From JBBDRJ01 sp963766295 (GTDB lineage: Bacteria; Actinomycetota; JAICYB01): a DNA stretch of 64,000 nucleotides. The notes below the pieces were generated by a model. The model saw nothing but the letters and a program-made list of their open reading frames with translations. It did no database searches and was not told the origin of the DNA. The stretch is from positions 1,798,001 through 1,862,000 of the forward strand of contig CAVXYW010000002.1 of the NCBI GenBank assembly GCA_963766295.1, in the 5' to 3' direction. A program made the translations under genes and the position numbers. Below, piece after piece: positions 42,094-51,532 of this stretch. The first letter of the stretch is position 1, and each line of letters begins with the position of its first letter.

Positions 42094-44028
42094 CTATGTG
42101 GGAGCGTCCGGCTCGAAATCGACAAGAGCTTTTCCGCGTTCGACCTGATCTCCTGACGCACACAACACAGCGCGAATCGTTCCGGCCGCCGGCGCCTTGA
42201 TCGCGTGCTCCATCTTCATGGCTTCGACGACGACGATCTCGTCGCCTTCGGCCACGTGCTGCCCGGGCTCGACATGAACGGCGATGACTTGTCCGGGCAA
42301 CGGTGACTCGAGACGGTTCTGGGCGGCCGTCAGCCTGCGCAGTGCGGGACCGACGGCGATCTCGAACTGATCCGAGTGCCATATCAGCCAGACCTCTTCG
42401 ATGTGTGCGGCGGCGAGTCGAGCACCGGCGACGGTCCATCCGTGACAGTCATCGCTTCTTCGGATCTCGGCCTTATCGACTACGTACGGATTGCTGCCGT
42501 TCACTCGAACGGCCAACTCTTGTCCATCGTGGCGAAGGACAACGGAGGTCTCCACGCGCTGAGCGCCTCGCCATCCGCCGAGCGTTTGCCAGGGATCCCT
42601 TGATGGACGCGACTGGGCGTGAGCAACTTCCGCTGCCGCGGCCAGAGCTATCACCGGTTCACCGGCGTCCGCAGTGATTGCCGGCCGATGCCAAGATCCG
42701 TATGCGCTTTCCAGCCAGTCGGTTGTCGCTTCTCCTCGCCGGACGACTTCGTCGTCGACCACGTCGCGAAGGAACGCAAGATTCGTCCGGGGGCCGAGGA
42801 TCTCGGTTTCGTCCAGCGCGTTGGAGAGGTCTTGCAACGCCGTCTCGCGGTCCGAAGCATGGACTATGACCTTGGCCAGCAACGGGTCGTAGTTGGTCGT
42901 GACGATCGTGCCTTCTTCGATCCCGGCGTCGACGCGCGCCTCTTGTGGCCACCGCACGTGCTCGATGCGACCGGCTTGCGGTAGGAACGCTCCCTCGTGT
43001 GGATCTTCGGCATAGACGCGCACTTCGATCGCGTGGCCCGAAGATGAGATCCGGTCCTGCGCGAACGGAAGTTCTTCGCCTTGGGCAACCCGAAGCTGCA
43101 CCTCCACCAGATCGAGACCGGTTACGGCTTCAGTGACGGGGTGCTCCACCTGGAGCCGAGCGTTCATCTCGATGAAACCGAACTCGCCGCCCGGTGAGAG
43201 CAAGAACTCGCACGTACCGGCGCCGGCGTAACCCGCGGCGGACGCGAACAATACCGCCGACTCGCACAACCTGCGGCGGATCGACGGATCAAGGTTGGGT
43301 GCCGGAGTCTCCTCGAGCACCTTCTGATGTCTACGTTGGACGGAGCAGTCGCGCTCGCCCAGATGCACGACATGCCCTTGGGAATCAGCGAGCACTTGAA
43401 CTTCTACGTGCCTCGGCGCAGCGATGTAGCGCTCGAGGATCAACCTGTCGTCATCGAATGCTGCTCGCGCGATGCGCCTCGCAGATTCGATCGCTTCATC
43501 GATCTCTTCCGGTGACTGCACGACGGCCATGCCTTTCCCGCCGCCGCCGCCGGCCGGCTTGATGAGGACGGGAAACCCGATCGTTTGCGCCGCTTCCGTG
43601 ATGGCTCGTAGGGACTGCTCCTCGCCGGCGTAGCCGGCGAGGAGCGGAACGCCGGCTTGTTGCGCGAGCTCGCGCGCGGCGGCTTTGTCGCCGACGCGCG
43701 CGAGCACGTGGGCCGGCGGGCCAACAAAGCGAAGTCCGCTGACTTCGCACTCACGTGCGAAGCGATCGTCCTCAGCCAGGAATCCGTAGCCGGGATGCAC
43801 GAGGTCGGCGCGCGCTTCGCGCGCCGCCTCGAGGATCCGTCCGCGGTCGAGATAACTCTCGACCGCGGCCGCCGGCCCAACATGGAAGGCTTTGTCAGCG
43901 GCGCGTGCGTGCGGCGCATCGGCGTCGGCATCCGAATAGATCGCAACCGTTCGTATGCCCATCCGCTTCGCCGTCCGGAAGATCCGGATGGCGATCTCGC
44001 CTCGATTGGCTACGAGGAGCGTGGTCAC
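42094..44028 (-). CDS. Methylcrotonyl-CoA carboxylase alpha subunit (biotin carboxylase plus BCCP)
   Basis: A 644-residue protein. The biotin carboxylase domain (residues 1-445) has TLLVANRGEIAIRIFRTAKR, HPGYGFLAEDDRFA, the ATP-grasp loop KPAGGGGGKGMAVV, and EMNARLQVEHPVTEAV. The C-terminal biotinyl domain has VVEAMKMEHAIKAP with the biotin Lys. The neighbours (beta subunit 45553, HMG-CoA lyase 41167) indicate methylcrotonyl-CoA as substrate, with acetyl- or propionyl-CoA as alternatives. It overlaps the PfkB kinase gene by 4 bp. Confidence 0.92.
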   Translation of the reverse strand: MTTLLVANRGEIAIRIFRTAKRMGIRTVAIYSDADADAPHARAADKAFHVGPAAAVESYLDRGRILEAAREARADLVHPGYGFLAEDDRFARECEVSGLRFVGPPAHVLARVGDKAAARELAQQAGVPLLAGYAGEEQSLRAITEAAQTIGFPVLIKPAGGGGGKGMAVVQSPEEIDEAIESARRIARAAFDDDRLILERYIAAPRHVEVQVLADSQGHVVHLGERDCSVQRRHQKVLEETPAPNLDPSIRRRLCESAVLFASAAGYAGAGTCEFLLSPGGEFGFIEMNARLQVEHPVTEAVTGLDLVEVQLRVAQGEELPFAQDRISSSGHAIEVRVYAEDPHEGAFLPQAGRIEHVRWPQEARVDAGIEEGTIVTTNYDPLLAKVIVHASDRETALQDLSNALDETEILGPRTNLAFLRDVVDDEVVRRGEATTDWLESAYGSWHRPAITADAGEPVIALAAAAEVAHAQSRPSRDPWQTLGGWRGAQRVETSVVLRHDGQELAVRVNGSNPYVVDKAEIRRSDDCHGWTVAGARLAAAHIEEVWLIWHSDQFEIAVGPALRRLTAAQNRLESPLPGQVIAVHVEPGQHVAEGDEIVVVEAMKMEHAIKAPAAGTIRAVLCASGDQVERGKALVDFEPDAPT

Positions 44029-44837
44029 GATGAGGTCTCGTACGGGCCGCTGATCGTCAGGGCCCTTGCACCGAGCTCAGAAGCGAACATCAGGGTCTCA
44101 TCGACGGACTTCCCGGCTCCCAGGGCGTACGTCAGACCTGCCGCGAAAGTGTCGCCCGCACCGTATGTGCAAACTACGGGACCGGGTAGCGGCGCCGCCT
44201 CGAAGGAACGCCATTCATCATCGGGTGGCACACGGAAGCGGCCTCCGTCGCTCCCGAGAGTTTCAACGATCAACCCGGGATGAGGTGTTGTGTCTATGTA
44301 CTTCTCGGCGGGATCCCGTCCGCTGCCGACAGCAGCGTCGAGATACACGCCAACCCGAGCGATCCGCTCGGCTTCTCGTGTCGTGACAACGAGAGTTTTC
44401 GCCGATCGTGCTTTACGAAGTGCGTCGTCGTCGCCGGCGGTGAAGAACACCGCGTCGACGTCCTTCAGATCGTCCCAGGGCAGGTCGTCGGACGCGTGGG
44501 GGCCGAGCCTTTCTCCCATCACTGTGATCGTTCGCTCGCCGCTCTTGTCGACGTGGGTGAAAGCGCGACGTTGTGGATCCGCCCGGAAGACTGCGTGAAC
44601 TTCAACACCAAGTCCTGCGAGCTCGCGTTCAGCGCGATGCCCAAGCTCGTCGTTTCCTAACGCTGTGTAAAACGTGCAGTTGCCCGAAAGTCTCTGGAGC
44701 TGAACTGCGGCAACGGCTCCCCCACCGGCCGCTCGCTCGAACCCATCCGATGCATGAACGATGTCGCCCGGCTCGGGAACGCGATCGACGCGAGCGAATG
44801 TGACCCACTCGACGTGTCCGACTACGGCCGTCTTCAA
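44025..44837 (-). CDS. PfkB-family carbohydrate/nucleoside kinase
   Basis: A 270-residue ribokinase-fold protein. AVVGHVEWVTFARVDRVPEP replaces the usual N-terminal GE/GD start. ERAAGGGAVAAVQLQRLSG is the first PfkB signature. TYGAGDTFAAGLTYALG holds the anion hole and catalytic Asp (GAGD). It lies between methylcrotonyl-CoA carboxylase alpha and a nucleotidyltransferase, overlapping both by 4 bp. The substrate sugar or nucleoside is unknown; the link to leucine breakdown is only positional. Confidence 0.9.
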   Translation of the reverse strand: MKTAVVGHVEWVTFARVDRVPEPGDIVHASDGFERAAGGGAVAAVQLQRLSGNCTFYTALGNDELGHRAERELAGLGVEVHAVFRADPQRRAFTHVDKSGERTITVMGERLGPHASDDLPWDDLKDVDAVFFTAGDDDALRKARSAKTLVVTTREAERIARVGVYLDAAVGSGRDPAEKYIDTTPHPGLIVETLGSDGGRFRVPPDDEWRSFEAAPLPGPVVCTYGAGDTFAAGLTYALGAGKSVDETLMFASELGARALTISGPYETSS

Positions 44838-45556
44838 TCGGTGACGGGTTCGGGTGCCGTTTCGCCTTCGAGAAGGATCCCGCCCACCGGAGCCAAGATC
44901 CGCTCAGTTATCGATCTCAAGAGCTCGACGCGTTCTTCGAGCTGAACGCCTCCGTCCAGAACGGTTCGAGCGTCGGCGGCGATGTCAGGTGCGTGCTCGG
45001 CCACCTGCTGAAGCAAGTGCTTGGCCTTCGGGGGCCGGCGCCCCTCTCGGAGGAACATCGCCTCGAGTGCTTCTCGTAGCGCAACCGATAGCTGAAGCGA
45101 TGCCGCCTGAGGATCGACGTCCATCAAGTCCTCTGCGTCCTTCAAAGCATCCGACGGCTTGTAGCGCACAAAGTAGGTGTCGGTGGGTGGCACGATCGGC
45201 TTGCTCGCGATCTGCCGGGCTTCGGCCGCCAATTCTTCCAGCAGACCCTGTGGGTCGTACACGATCTTTCCGCGGGCGAACATCTCGATCGTCGAGTTGT
45301 AGGAGCGATTCAGCTCCTTCCTGATCTGGCTGAGCGGATTGATGAAGAGCTCGACTTCCACACCTTCGACGACGAGGTTCCTCCGCTGCCTCCAGGGCTG
45401 CGCGATGAGGACGAAGAGGTCGAGGTCGCTGGTTTTCATGGGCGTTCCATAAGCCGCCGAGCCCGCGAAGAGAAGACCCAGTAGATCGTTGCCGAACTCC
45501 GCCATCAGCTGGTCGGAGACGACCGTGAGCGCGCGCTCGTAACGTGACTCGGTCAC
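44834..45556 (-). CDS. Nucleotidyltransferase-domain protein in the leucine operon
   Basis: A 240-residue protein from the GTG at 45556 (GTGA overlap with the beta-subunit stop). The N-terminal domain has LLGLLFAGSAAYGTPMKTSD then LDLFVLI, the G-S-x10-D-x-D motif of pol-beta-type minimal nucleotidyltransferases. After about residue 120 comes a helical region (SDALKDAEDLMDVDPQAASL; ALREALEAMFLREGR) of HEPN/KNTase-C character in the same chain. A toxin-antitoxin MNT/HEPN system would have separate genes, so a fused regulator or adenylyltransferase is possible. Target unknown. Confidence 0.82.
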   Translation of the reverse strand: MTESRYERALTVVSDQLMAEFGNDLLGLLFAGSAAYGTPMKTSDLDLFVLIAQPWRQRRNLVVEGVEVELFINPLSQIRKELNRSYNSTIEMFARGKIVYDPQGLLEELAAEARQIASKPIVPPTDTYFVRYKPSDALKDAEDLMDVDPQAASLQLSVALREALEAMFLREGRRPPKAKHLLQQVAEHAPDIAADARTVLDGGVQLEERVELLRSITERILAPVGGILLEGETAPEPVTD

Positions 45557-47139
45557 ATCCGGAAGACGCCGTAGCGCGGTTCGGGGATCGGCGCGTTGTA
45601 GGCGGCTGATAATCCGAGTGCAAGCGCCGTTCTCGTATCGAGGGGGTCGATGACGCCGTCGTCCCATAAACGAGCCGTCGAATAGTAGGGGTTGCCCTGG
45701 CTCTCGTACTGCTCGCGGAGCTCCGTCTTGAAGGACTCTTCGGCTTCGGCAGATTCGAACTCGCCGCGAACGATCGCAAGAACAGTGGCCGCCTGTTCGC
45801 CTCCCATCACTGAGATGCGCGCGTTCGGCCACATCCACAAGAACCTCGGATCGTACGCGCGGCCGCACATCGCGTAGTTCCCGGCACCAAACGATCCACC
45901 GATTATCACTGTGAACTTAGGCACCGCCGCGCATGAAACTGCCGTGACGAGCTTCGCTCCATCCTTGATGATTCCACCTGCTTCGTACTCCTTGCCCACC
46001 ATGAAGCCGGTGATGTTCTGAAGGAACACCAACGGTATGGAACGCTGGTCACACAACTCGATGAAGTGAGCACCCTTAAGTGCAGACTCGCGAAACAGGA
46101 TCCCGTTGTTGGCGATGATCCCCACCGGGAAACCGTGGAGGTGCGCAAAGCCGCAGACCAACGTTTCGCCGTATAGCTGCTTGAACTCGTGGAAACGTGA
46201 GCCGTCGACGATGCGCGCGATCACCTCGCGCACGTCGTAGGCAACGCGCGGATCGGTCGGGACGACTCCGTAGAGCTCGCTCGGGTCGTACTTCGGTTCC
46301 TCGGACTCTCGTAGATCGGGAGGCAGATCCTTCCGTCGATTGAGGTTCGAAACGATCTCCCGGACGATCTCAAGAGCATGCACGTCGTCCAACGCGTAGT
46401 GATCGACGACACCCGAAAGACGAGCGTGCATATCCGCCCCACCGAGCTCTTCCTCGCTGACCTCTTCACCGGTGGCCGCCTTAACCAACGGAGGGCCGCC
46501 GAGATAGATCGTCCCTTGACCCTTGACGATCACCGTTTCGTCAGACATCGCCGGCACGTAAGCGCCGCCTGCGGTACACATTCCGAGCACGGCAGCGACC
46601 TGAGGGATCCCGCGGGCGGACATCGTGGCCTGGTTGAAGAAGATTCGTCCGAAGTGGTCGCGGTCGGGGAAGACCTGGTCCTGCAAAGGAAGGAAAGCGC
46701 CGCCGGAATCCACCAAGTAGATGCACGGGAGGTTGTTGTGCAATGCGACCTCCTGTGCGCGCAGATGTTTGCGAACCGTGATCGGGAAGTACGTTCCCCC
46801 TTTTACCGTCGCGTCATTGCAGACGATGACGCACTCGGCTCCCGAGACGCGCCCGACGCCGGTGATGATGCCGGCCCCCGGAGCATCGTCGGAGTACATG
46901 CCGTGTGCGGCCAGCGGCGAAAGCTCGAGGAACGGCGTTCCCGAATCCAGAACGCGCTCTACTCGGTCACGCGGCAGCAGCTTGCCGCGTGACAAGTGCT
47001 TCTCGCGGGCTCGTTCGGATCCGCCTTGAGATGCACTTCCGATCTGCGACTTCAGCTCGGTGACAAGAGCCTCCATGGCCGCTCGTCTCGATCTGGATCC
47101 CTCGGAGGACGGATCGAAGGACGCGTCCAGGACGGGCAT
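45553..47139 (-). CDS. Methylcrotonyl-CoA carboxylase beta subunit (carboxyltransferase)
   Basis: A 528-residue carboxyltransferase. KHLSRGKLLPRDRVERVLDS, FLELSPLAAHGMYSDDAPGA and NDATVKGGTYFPITVRKHLR are typical of MCC beta rather than propionyl-CoA carboxylase. YLVDSGGAFLPLQDQVFPD, YLGGPPLVKAATGEEV and SFGAGNYAMCGRAYDPRFLW follow. It is first gene of the minus-strand operon beta-NTase-PfkB-alpha-HMG-CoA lyase. It forms the acyl-CoA half of the carboxylase. A -10 TACGAT lies 8 nt before the ATG. Confidence 0.94.
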   Translation of the reverse strand: MPVLDASFDPSSEGSRSRRAAMEALVTELKSQIGSASQGGSERAREKHLSRGKLLPRDRVERVLDSGTPFLELSPLAAHGMYSDDAPGAGIITGVGRVSGAECVIVCNDATVKGGTYFPITVRKHLRAQEVALHNNLPCIYLVDSGGAFLPLQDQVFPDRDHFGRIFFNQATMSARGIPQVAAVLGMCTAGGAYVPAMSDETVIVKGQGTIYLGGPPLVKAATGEEVSEEELGGADMHARLSGVVDHYALDDVHALEIVREIVSNLNRRKDLPPDLRESEEPKYDPSELYGVVPTDPRVAYDVREVIARIVDGSRFHEFKQLYGETLVCGFAHLHGFPVGIIANNGILFRESALKGAHFIELCDQRSIPLVFLQNITGFMVGKEYEAGGIIKDGAKLVTAVSCAAVPKFTVIIGGSFGAGNYAMCGRAYDPRFLWMWPNARISVMGGEQAATVLAIVRGEFESAEAEESFKTELREQYESQGNPYYSTARLWDDGVIDPLDTRTALALGLSAAYNAPIPEPRYGVFRM

Positions 47140-47147
47140 GGGTCCAA

Positions 47148-47153
47148 ATCGTA
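47148..47153 (-). promoter_or_regulatory. Candidate -10 (TACGAT) for the leucine-degradation operon, leaderless
   Basis: On the minus strand TACGAT ends 8 nt before the ATG at 47139, and no Shine-Dalgarno is present. The divergent LuxR-type regulator gene starts 52 bp away and may control this unit. Confidence 0.45.
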
Positions 47154-47191
47154 GCGTCGTTGCATTACTCGCCGCGTGCCATCATCGATGG

Positions 47192-48835
47192 GTGAGTTCG
47201 AGCACCGAAGAAACGATCGCGGCGGGTCGAGCCGCCCTACGAAGTGGCGATGCCACGGGAGCGCGGGCAGCCTTCGACACCGCACTCGAGCACGAACCCT
47301 CGGGCGCCGCGCTGGACGGTCTGGGCCAGGTCGCGTACACCGAGCTCGATTTCGCGCGCACTGCCGAGTTGTACGAAGCGGCGTACGCCGCCTATCGCGA
47401 AGAAGGTAACGGCGCGGGCGCAATACGGATGGCGCGGACTCTGGCTTATATCAACGGAGCCATCATCGGAAACGGCGCCGTGATGCAAGGTTGGCACGCA
47501 CGCGCGACGGCTCTCATGAAAGACGTCGAATCCAGCGCCGAACAAGGATGGGTAGCGCTCAGCCGTGGGATGTTCGAAGGGGATCGAGCCGCGCGCGACG
47601 AGAGGTTCCGCGAAGCGCTCGAGGTCGCGAGGCGCTTCGCCGATCCGGATCTGGAGTTCGCGTCGTTGGCTTACCTCGGCGCGAACCTCGTTCACGCCGA
47701 TCGCGTGGAAGAAGGGATGCTGTTGTTGGACGAGGCATGTGCGGCCGTCGTCGGCCACGACGTCGACGACTTCTCCGTCCTCGAGGAGATCTTCTGCCAG
47801 CTCTTTTCGGCCTGCGAGTACGCGCATGACGTCAACCGAGCCAGCGAGTGGATCCGCATCGGCGAGGAAGTCGCCGAGCGCCGGCACCTTCCCGCCGTTT
47901 CAGCGTTTTGCCGGACGCACTACGGCGGCGTCCTCACGGCCGCCGGCCGGTGGGCCGAGGCCGACGTTGCGCTTACCGAAGCCGTTCGATTGTGGAGTCT
48001 CGGTCATGCGAGCCTGCGCTGGGGAGCACTGGTGCGACTAGCCGACCTCAGAGTCAGGCAGGGACGGCTAGAAGAGGCCGAGCAGCTATTGGACGGACTC
48101 GACGTTTACACCGAGGCCGCACGTCCCCTGGCCGCCTTGTACTTCGCACGGGAGGAGCATGCCCGGGCGGTGGATATCGTCGAGCGTGCGTTGGGCGAGA
48201 TGGATCCATCCAGCGCGGCAGCCGGATCGCTCTGGGCGTTGCTGGTTGATTTCCACCTGGCGCTCGATGCGATCGAGGAAGCCGGCGTGGCCGTCGAGCG
48301 TCTCGAGGAAGTTGCGTCGCGGCACCCGAGCCACTTTTTGAAGGCGACGGCAGCGCTTGCGCGCGGCCAGGTGAGCCTGGCTGCCGGCGCCGGCGATCAC
48401 CTGGCCAGCTTGCGTGAGGCCCTGTCCGGATTCGCGCGGGCGCAGATGCCGATGGAACTCGCCGGTGCGCGGATGGTGCTCGCGTCGGCCATCTCCGCTG
48501 AGAGCCCCGAGGTCGCCGTCGCGGAGGCCAAGGCCGCATTGGAGGCCTTTGAGAAGCTCGAAGCCGCCAGGCATGCCGACGCGGCGGCCGCCCTGCTCCG
48601 TTCGTTGGGCGGTCCGGCTCGAACGGGACCCAAGGGCCTGGGCGCGCTAACGAAGAGGGAGGGGCAGGTCCTGAAGCTGCTCGGACTCGGCCTATCCAAT
48701 CCCGAGATCGGCGACAGGCTGTACATCACCCGGAAGACAGTCGAGCACCACGTGGGCAACGTCCTGGCCAAGCTCGGCCTGCGCAGCCGGGCCGAGGCCG
48801 CCGTTTACGCCACCAAGGAAAAAGCCGGCCGATAG
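47192..48835 (+). CDS. LuxR-family transcriptional regulator with TPR-like repeats
   Basis: About 547 residues from GTG 47192, chosen because upstream codons run into the divergent gene. Most of the protein is helical with TPR/MalT-like pairs (TAELYEAAYAAYREEGNGAG; LARGQVSLAAGAGDHLASLR). The C-terminal 65 residues are a LuxR-type helix-turn-helix: LTKREGQVLKLLGLGLSNPE, RLYITRKTVEHHVGNVLAKL. No ATPase P-loop is seen, so it is not a full LAL regulator. It is divergent from the leucine operon, so regulation of it is plausible. Confidence 0.9.
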   Translation: MSSSTEETIAAGRAALRSGDATGARAAFDTALEHEPSGAALDGLGQVAYTELDFARTAELYEAAYAAYREEGNGAGAIRMARTLAYINGAIIGNGAVMQGWHARATALMKDVESSAEQGWVALSRGMFEGDRAARDERFREALEVARRFADPDLEFASLAYLGANLVHADRVEEGMLLLDEACAAVVGHDVDDFSVLEEIFCQLFSACEYAHDVNRASEWIRIGEEVAERRHLPAVSAFCRTHYGGVLTAAGRWAEADVALTEAVRLWSLGHASLRWGALVRLADLRVRQGRLEEAEQLLDGLDVYTEAARPLAALYFAREEHARAVDIVERALGEMDPSSAAAGSLWALLVDFHLALDAIEEAGVAVERLEEVASRHPSHFLKATAALARGQVSLAAGAGDHLASLREALSGFARAQMPMELAGARMVLASAISAESPEVAVAEAKAALEAFEKLEAARHADAAAALLRSLGGPARTGPKGLGALTKREGQVLKLLGLGLSNPEIGDRLYITRKTVEHHVGNVLAKLGLRSRAEAAVYATKEKAGR

Positions 48836-48913
48836 TTAGGTGACCTCCCCGATGCTTATCCGCCGGGCCGGAGTCATCCTTCGCCCATCGAAACAACTAA
48901 TGGGAGGGATGTC

Positions 48914-50140
48914 ATGGCGGACAACGGATACGACGCGATAGTCGTCGGGGCACGCTGCGCGGGCTCACCGACGGCGATGCTCCTGGCGCGGAAGGGCTAC
49001 AAGGTCTTGCTCGTCGACCGGGCGACTTTTCCCAGCGACACGATCTCGACCCACTTCATGCACCCACCGGCGGTGGCGGCCATGGACCGCTGGGGGTTGC
49101 TCGACCGCCTGACAGCCACAGGCTGCCCGCCGGTAGACACATACTCCTTCGACTTCGGCCACCTCAAGATCTCCGGCGCCTGCGGTACGGCTGAGTCACC
49201 GGTCGGGTACAGCCCGCGCCGGATCATCCTCGACCACCTGCTCGTGCAGGCTGCTGCGGAGGCGGGAGCCGAGGTTCGCGAAGGGTTCACCGTCGAAGAG
49301 GTTCTGTCCGATGACGGCCGCGTTACAGGGATCCGAGGGCACGGCAAGGACGGCAAGTCGGTGACCGAACACGCACGTGTAGTCATCGGAGCCGACGGAC
49401 GCCACTCACGGGTGGCGGAGGCTGTGGGGTCCGAACAGTACAACGAGAAGCCGATCGCACTCGCCATGTACTACACGTATTGGAGCGGACTACCCGTTGA
49501 AGGGTTCGAAATCACCATGCGTCCCGAACGTGGATGGGCGATGATGCCGACCCATGACGGCTTGACGTTGCTCGGGATGGGCTGGCCGTACGCGGAGTTC
49601 GACGCCAACAAGAGCGACGTTGAAGGCAATTACCTCAAGTCACTCGAGCTCGCCCCCGAAGTCGCCGAGCGAGTCCGTGCGGCGAAACGCGAGGCAAAGT
49701 TCGTCGGTGCTGCGCTACCCGGTTTCTTCCGTAAGCCGTTCGGCCCGGGCTGGGCTCTAGTCGGCGACGCCGGCTACAACAAGGATCCGATTACGGCGAT
49801 GGGCATACTCGATGCCTTCAGGGACGCTGAGCTATGCATCACCGCTTTGGACGAATCGTTCTCCGGAACCCGGTCGTTCGATGAGGCGATGGGTAACTAT
49901 CAGCGGACACGCGACGAGCACGCTATGCCGATGTACGAGATGACCTTCGAGTTCGCGTCCTTCGAGGAGCCGCCACCCGAACAACAGCAGCTTCTCGGAG
50001 CCGTCGCGCAAAGCCAGGAGTCGATGGACGACTTCGTTCGGGTGCAGAGTGGCGTTATCTCTCCGCCGGAGTTCTTCTCTGAGGAGAACATCGGCAATGT
50101 GATGGCGCGCGCAGGTGCGGTCGCAAAGGCGGCCTCCTAA
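48914..50140 (+). CDS. FAD-dependent oxidoreductase (PHBH/geranylgeranyl-reductase-like)
   Basis: A 408-residue flavoprotein. YDAIVVGARCAGSPTAMLLA is the dinucleotide-binding loop, VVIGADGRHSRVAEAVG the second FAD motif, and GPGWALVGDAGYNKDPITAM the third. No C-terminal membrane helix. Members oxidise or reduce aromatic or isoprenoid compounds; the substrate is unknown. GGGAGGG lies 6 nt before the ATG. Its stop shares CTAA with the converging enoyl-CoA hydratase gene. Confidence 0.92.
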   Translation: MADNGYDAIVVGARCAGSPTAMLLARKGYKVLLVDRATFPSDTISTHFMHPPAVAAMDRWGLLDRLTATGCPPVDTYSFDFGHLKISGACGTAESPVGYSPRRIILDHLLVQAAAEAGAEVREGFTVEEVLSDDGRVTGIRGHGKDGKSVTEHARVVIGADGRHSRVAEAVGSEQYNEKPIALAMYYTYWSGLPVEGFEITMRPERGWAMMPTHDGLTLLGMGWPYAEFDANKSDVEGNYLKSLELAPEVAERVRAAKREAKFVGAALPGFFRKPFGPGWALVGDAGYNKDPITAMGILDAFRDAELCITALDESFSGTRSFDEAMGNYQRTRDEHAMPMYEMTFEFASFEEPPPEQQQLLGAVAQSQESMDDFVRVQSGVISPPEFFSEENIGNVMARAGAVAKAAS

Positions 50141-50871
50141 CCCTTCGGTGCTTCCGGTCGGTCACCCGACCTGAAGCGCTCGAGTCCTTTGATCATCTCT
50201 TCAATTCCGGCCGTCTTTTCACCCCGTAGCGCTTCGGCCTCGATTCCATCGAGGCGAAGCGCACCTTCGCGGTCGGCGAGTAGTGATGCCTGCGGGTATT
50301 CCGCGATGCGGGCGGCTAGCTCGACGGCTCGATCGACGGCTTTTCCACTCCCAACCACTTCTTGAATCAACCCCATTCGCAAAGCCGTGGACGCGTCGAT
50401 GCGCGCACCGCTTTCGATCAGATAGAAGGCGTTGCCCTGACCGACGATCTTCGGAAGACGCTGCGTCCCACCGTCGATGAGCGGGACACCCCACCGGCGA
50501 TTCAAAACTCCGAACTCGGATGCATCGTCGCCGATGCGGAAGTCACACCAGCAGGCGAGTTCCAATCCGCCGGCGAAGCAGTAGCCGTTGATCGCGGCGA
50601 TGGTCGGCTTGGAGACCTCCAAGCGCGAGAAACCCATCGGCCCGGCCTCGCGGAAGCGTGGTGGATGCTTTAGGTCGGCCCCGGAACAGAAGGACTTCCC
50701 GCCGGCGCCGGTAACGACGAGCACGCGATCCGCATCCGATGAATCGAACCTGCGAACCGTCGCCTCTAGAGCGTCGGCCGTTTCGGTGTCGACGCAGTTG
50801 TGTACGTCGGGGCGGTTGATCGTCATCACGACGACACCGTCCTTACGTTCGACAACTACTTTCTCCGTCAT
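50137..50871 (-). CDS. Enoyl-CoA hydratase/isomerase family protein
   Basis: A 244-residue crotonase from ATG 50871. VVVMTINRPDVHNCVDTETA, GAGGKSFCSGADLKHPPRF (oxyanion hole) and AAINGYCFAGGLELACWCDF (second oxyanion Gly) are standard. The stretch EFGVLNRRWGVPLIDGGTQR has Asp where hydratases usually carry a Glu, so the exact reaction is unsure. It is last gene of a minus-strand run birA-kinase-nitroreductase-crotonase, 7 bp after the nitroreductase. Confidence 0.92.
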   Translation of the reverse strand: MTEKVVVERKDGVVVMTINRPDVHNCVDTETADALEATVRRFDSSDADRVLVVTGAGGKSFCSGADLKHPPRFREAGPMGFSRLEVSKPTIAAINGYCFAGGLELACWCDFRIGDDASEFGVLNRRWGVPLIDGGTQRLPKIVGQGNAFYLIESGARIDASTALRMGLIQEVVGSGKAVDRAVELAARIAEYPQASLLADREGALRLDGIEAEALRGEKTAGIEEMIKGLERFRSGDRPEAPKG

Positions 50872-50878
50872 ACCGGCA

Positions 50879-51532
50879 CTAACGCGTCTGTTTCCACGTG
50901 TTCCAGTACGTGATCTCCTTGCCCGGACGCCGCTTGGCCGGCTTGAAGTCCGTCCCCTTCGTGTAGGCAACCGGTATCAGCGCGGCCTGCTGCACCGTCT
51001 CCGGGATGCCGAGCAGTTCCGAAGCCGCGTCGTGGTGGGCGAGGTGAAGCGTCGTGAGTACCGTGCCGAGTCCCCGGCTCCGACAAGCCAGCTGGAAAGA
51101 CCAGACCGCCGGGAAGATCGAACCCATCATCGACGCTGCGATCCAGCTCGGTATCCCGTCCGGAAGCTTGCCGAGCAAGCACGGGATCACGTGCACGGGA
51201 ACCTTCGCCAGGTTGCTGGCTAGATAGTCGGCCGAGTTGTACACGCGCGTCTGCTGTGCGGCGCGGTCTTCGTCCAACCCCTGCGTCATCGTTTCGACGT
51301 TGGCGTAGACGCCCTGCCAGCTCTGCATGTACCAGTCGGCCAAGGCCTTCCGCTTGTCTTCGTCGGTCACGACGACCCAGCGCCAACCCTGCGCGTTCGA
51401 TCCCGTCGGAGCTTGGATCGCGAGATCGATGCACTCCTGGATCACTTCCGGCTCTACCGGACGCTCGAGGTCGAGCCGCTTCCGCACAGCTCTTGTTGTA
51501 GTCAGCAGCTCGTCAACCGATGCCCTATCCAT
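50879..51532 (-). CDS. Nitroreductase-family flavoprotein
   Basis: A 217-residue FMN enzyme. TTTRAVRKRLDLERPV (FMN-phosphate Arg), AIQAPTGSNAQGWRWVVVTD and the C-terminal SRGLGTVLTTLHLAHHDAAS with GIPETVQQAALIPVAY are typical. It reduces nitro or quinone-like groups using NAD(P)H; the substrate is unknown. Its start overlaps the kinase stop by 8 bp. Confidence 0.92.
   Translation of the reverse strand: MDRASVDELLTTTRAVRKRLDLERPVEPEVIQECIDLAIQAPTGSNAQGWRWVVVTDEDKRKALADWYMQSWQGVYANVETMTQGLDEDRAAQQTRVYNSADYLASNLAKVPVHVIPCLLGKLPDGIPSWIAASMMGSIFPAVWSFQLACRSRGLGTVLTTLHLAHHDAASELLGIPETVQQAALIPVAYTKGTDFKPAKRRPGKEITYWNTWKQTR

Noticed and set aside
44834..45556. MNT/HEPN toxin-antitoxin pair.
   Set aside because: The nucleotidyltransferase and helical parts are in one chain, the gene is inside a metabolic operon, and the neighbouring gene is a PfkB kinase, not a HEPN toxin.
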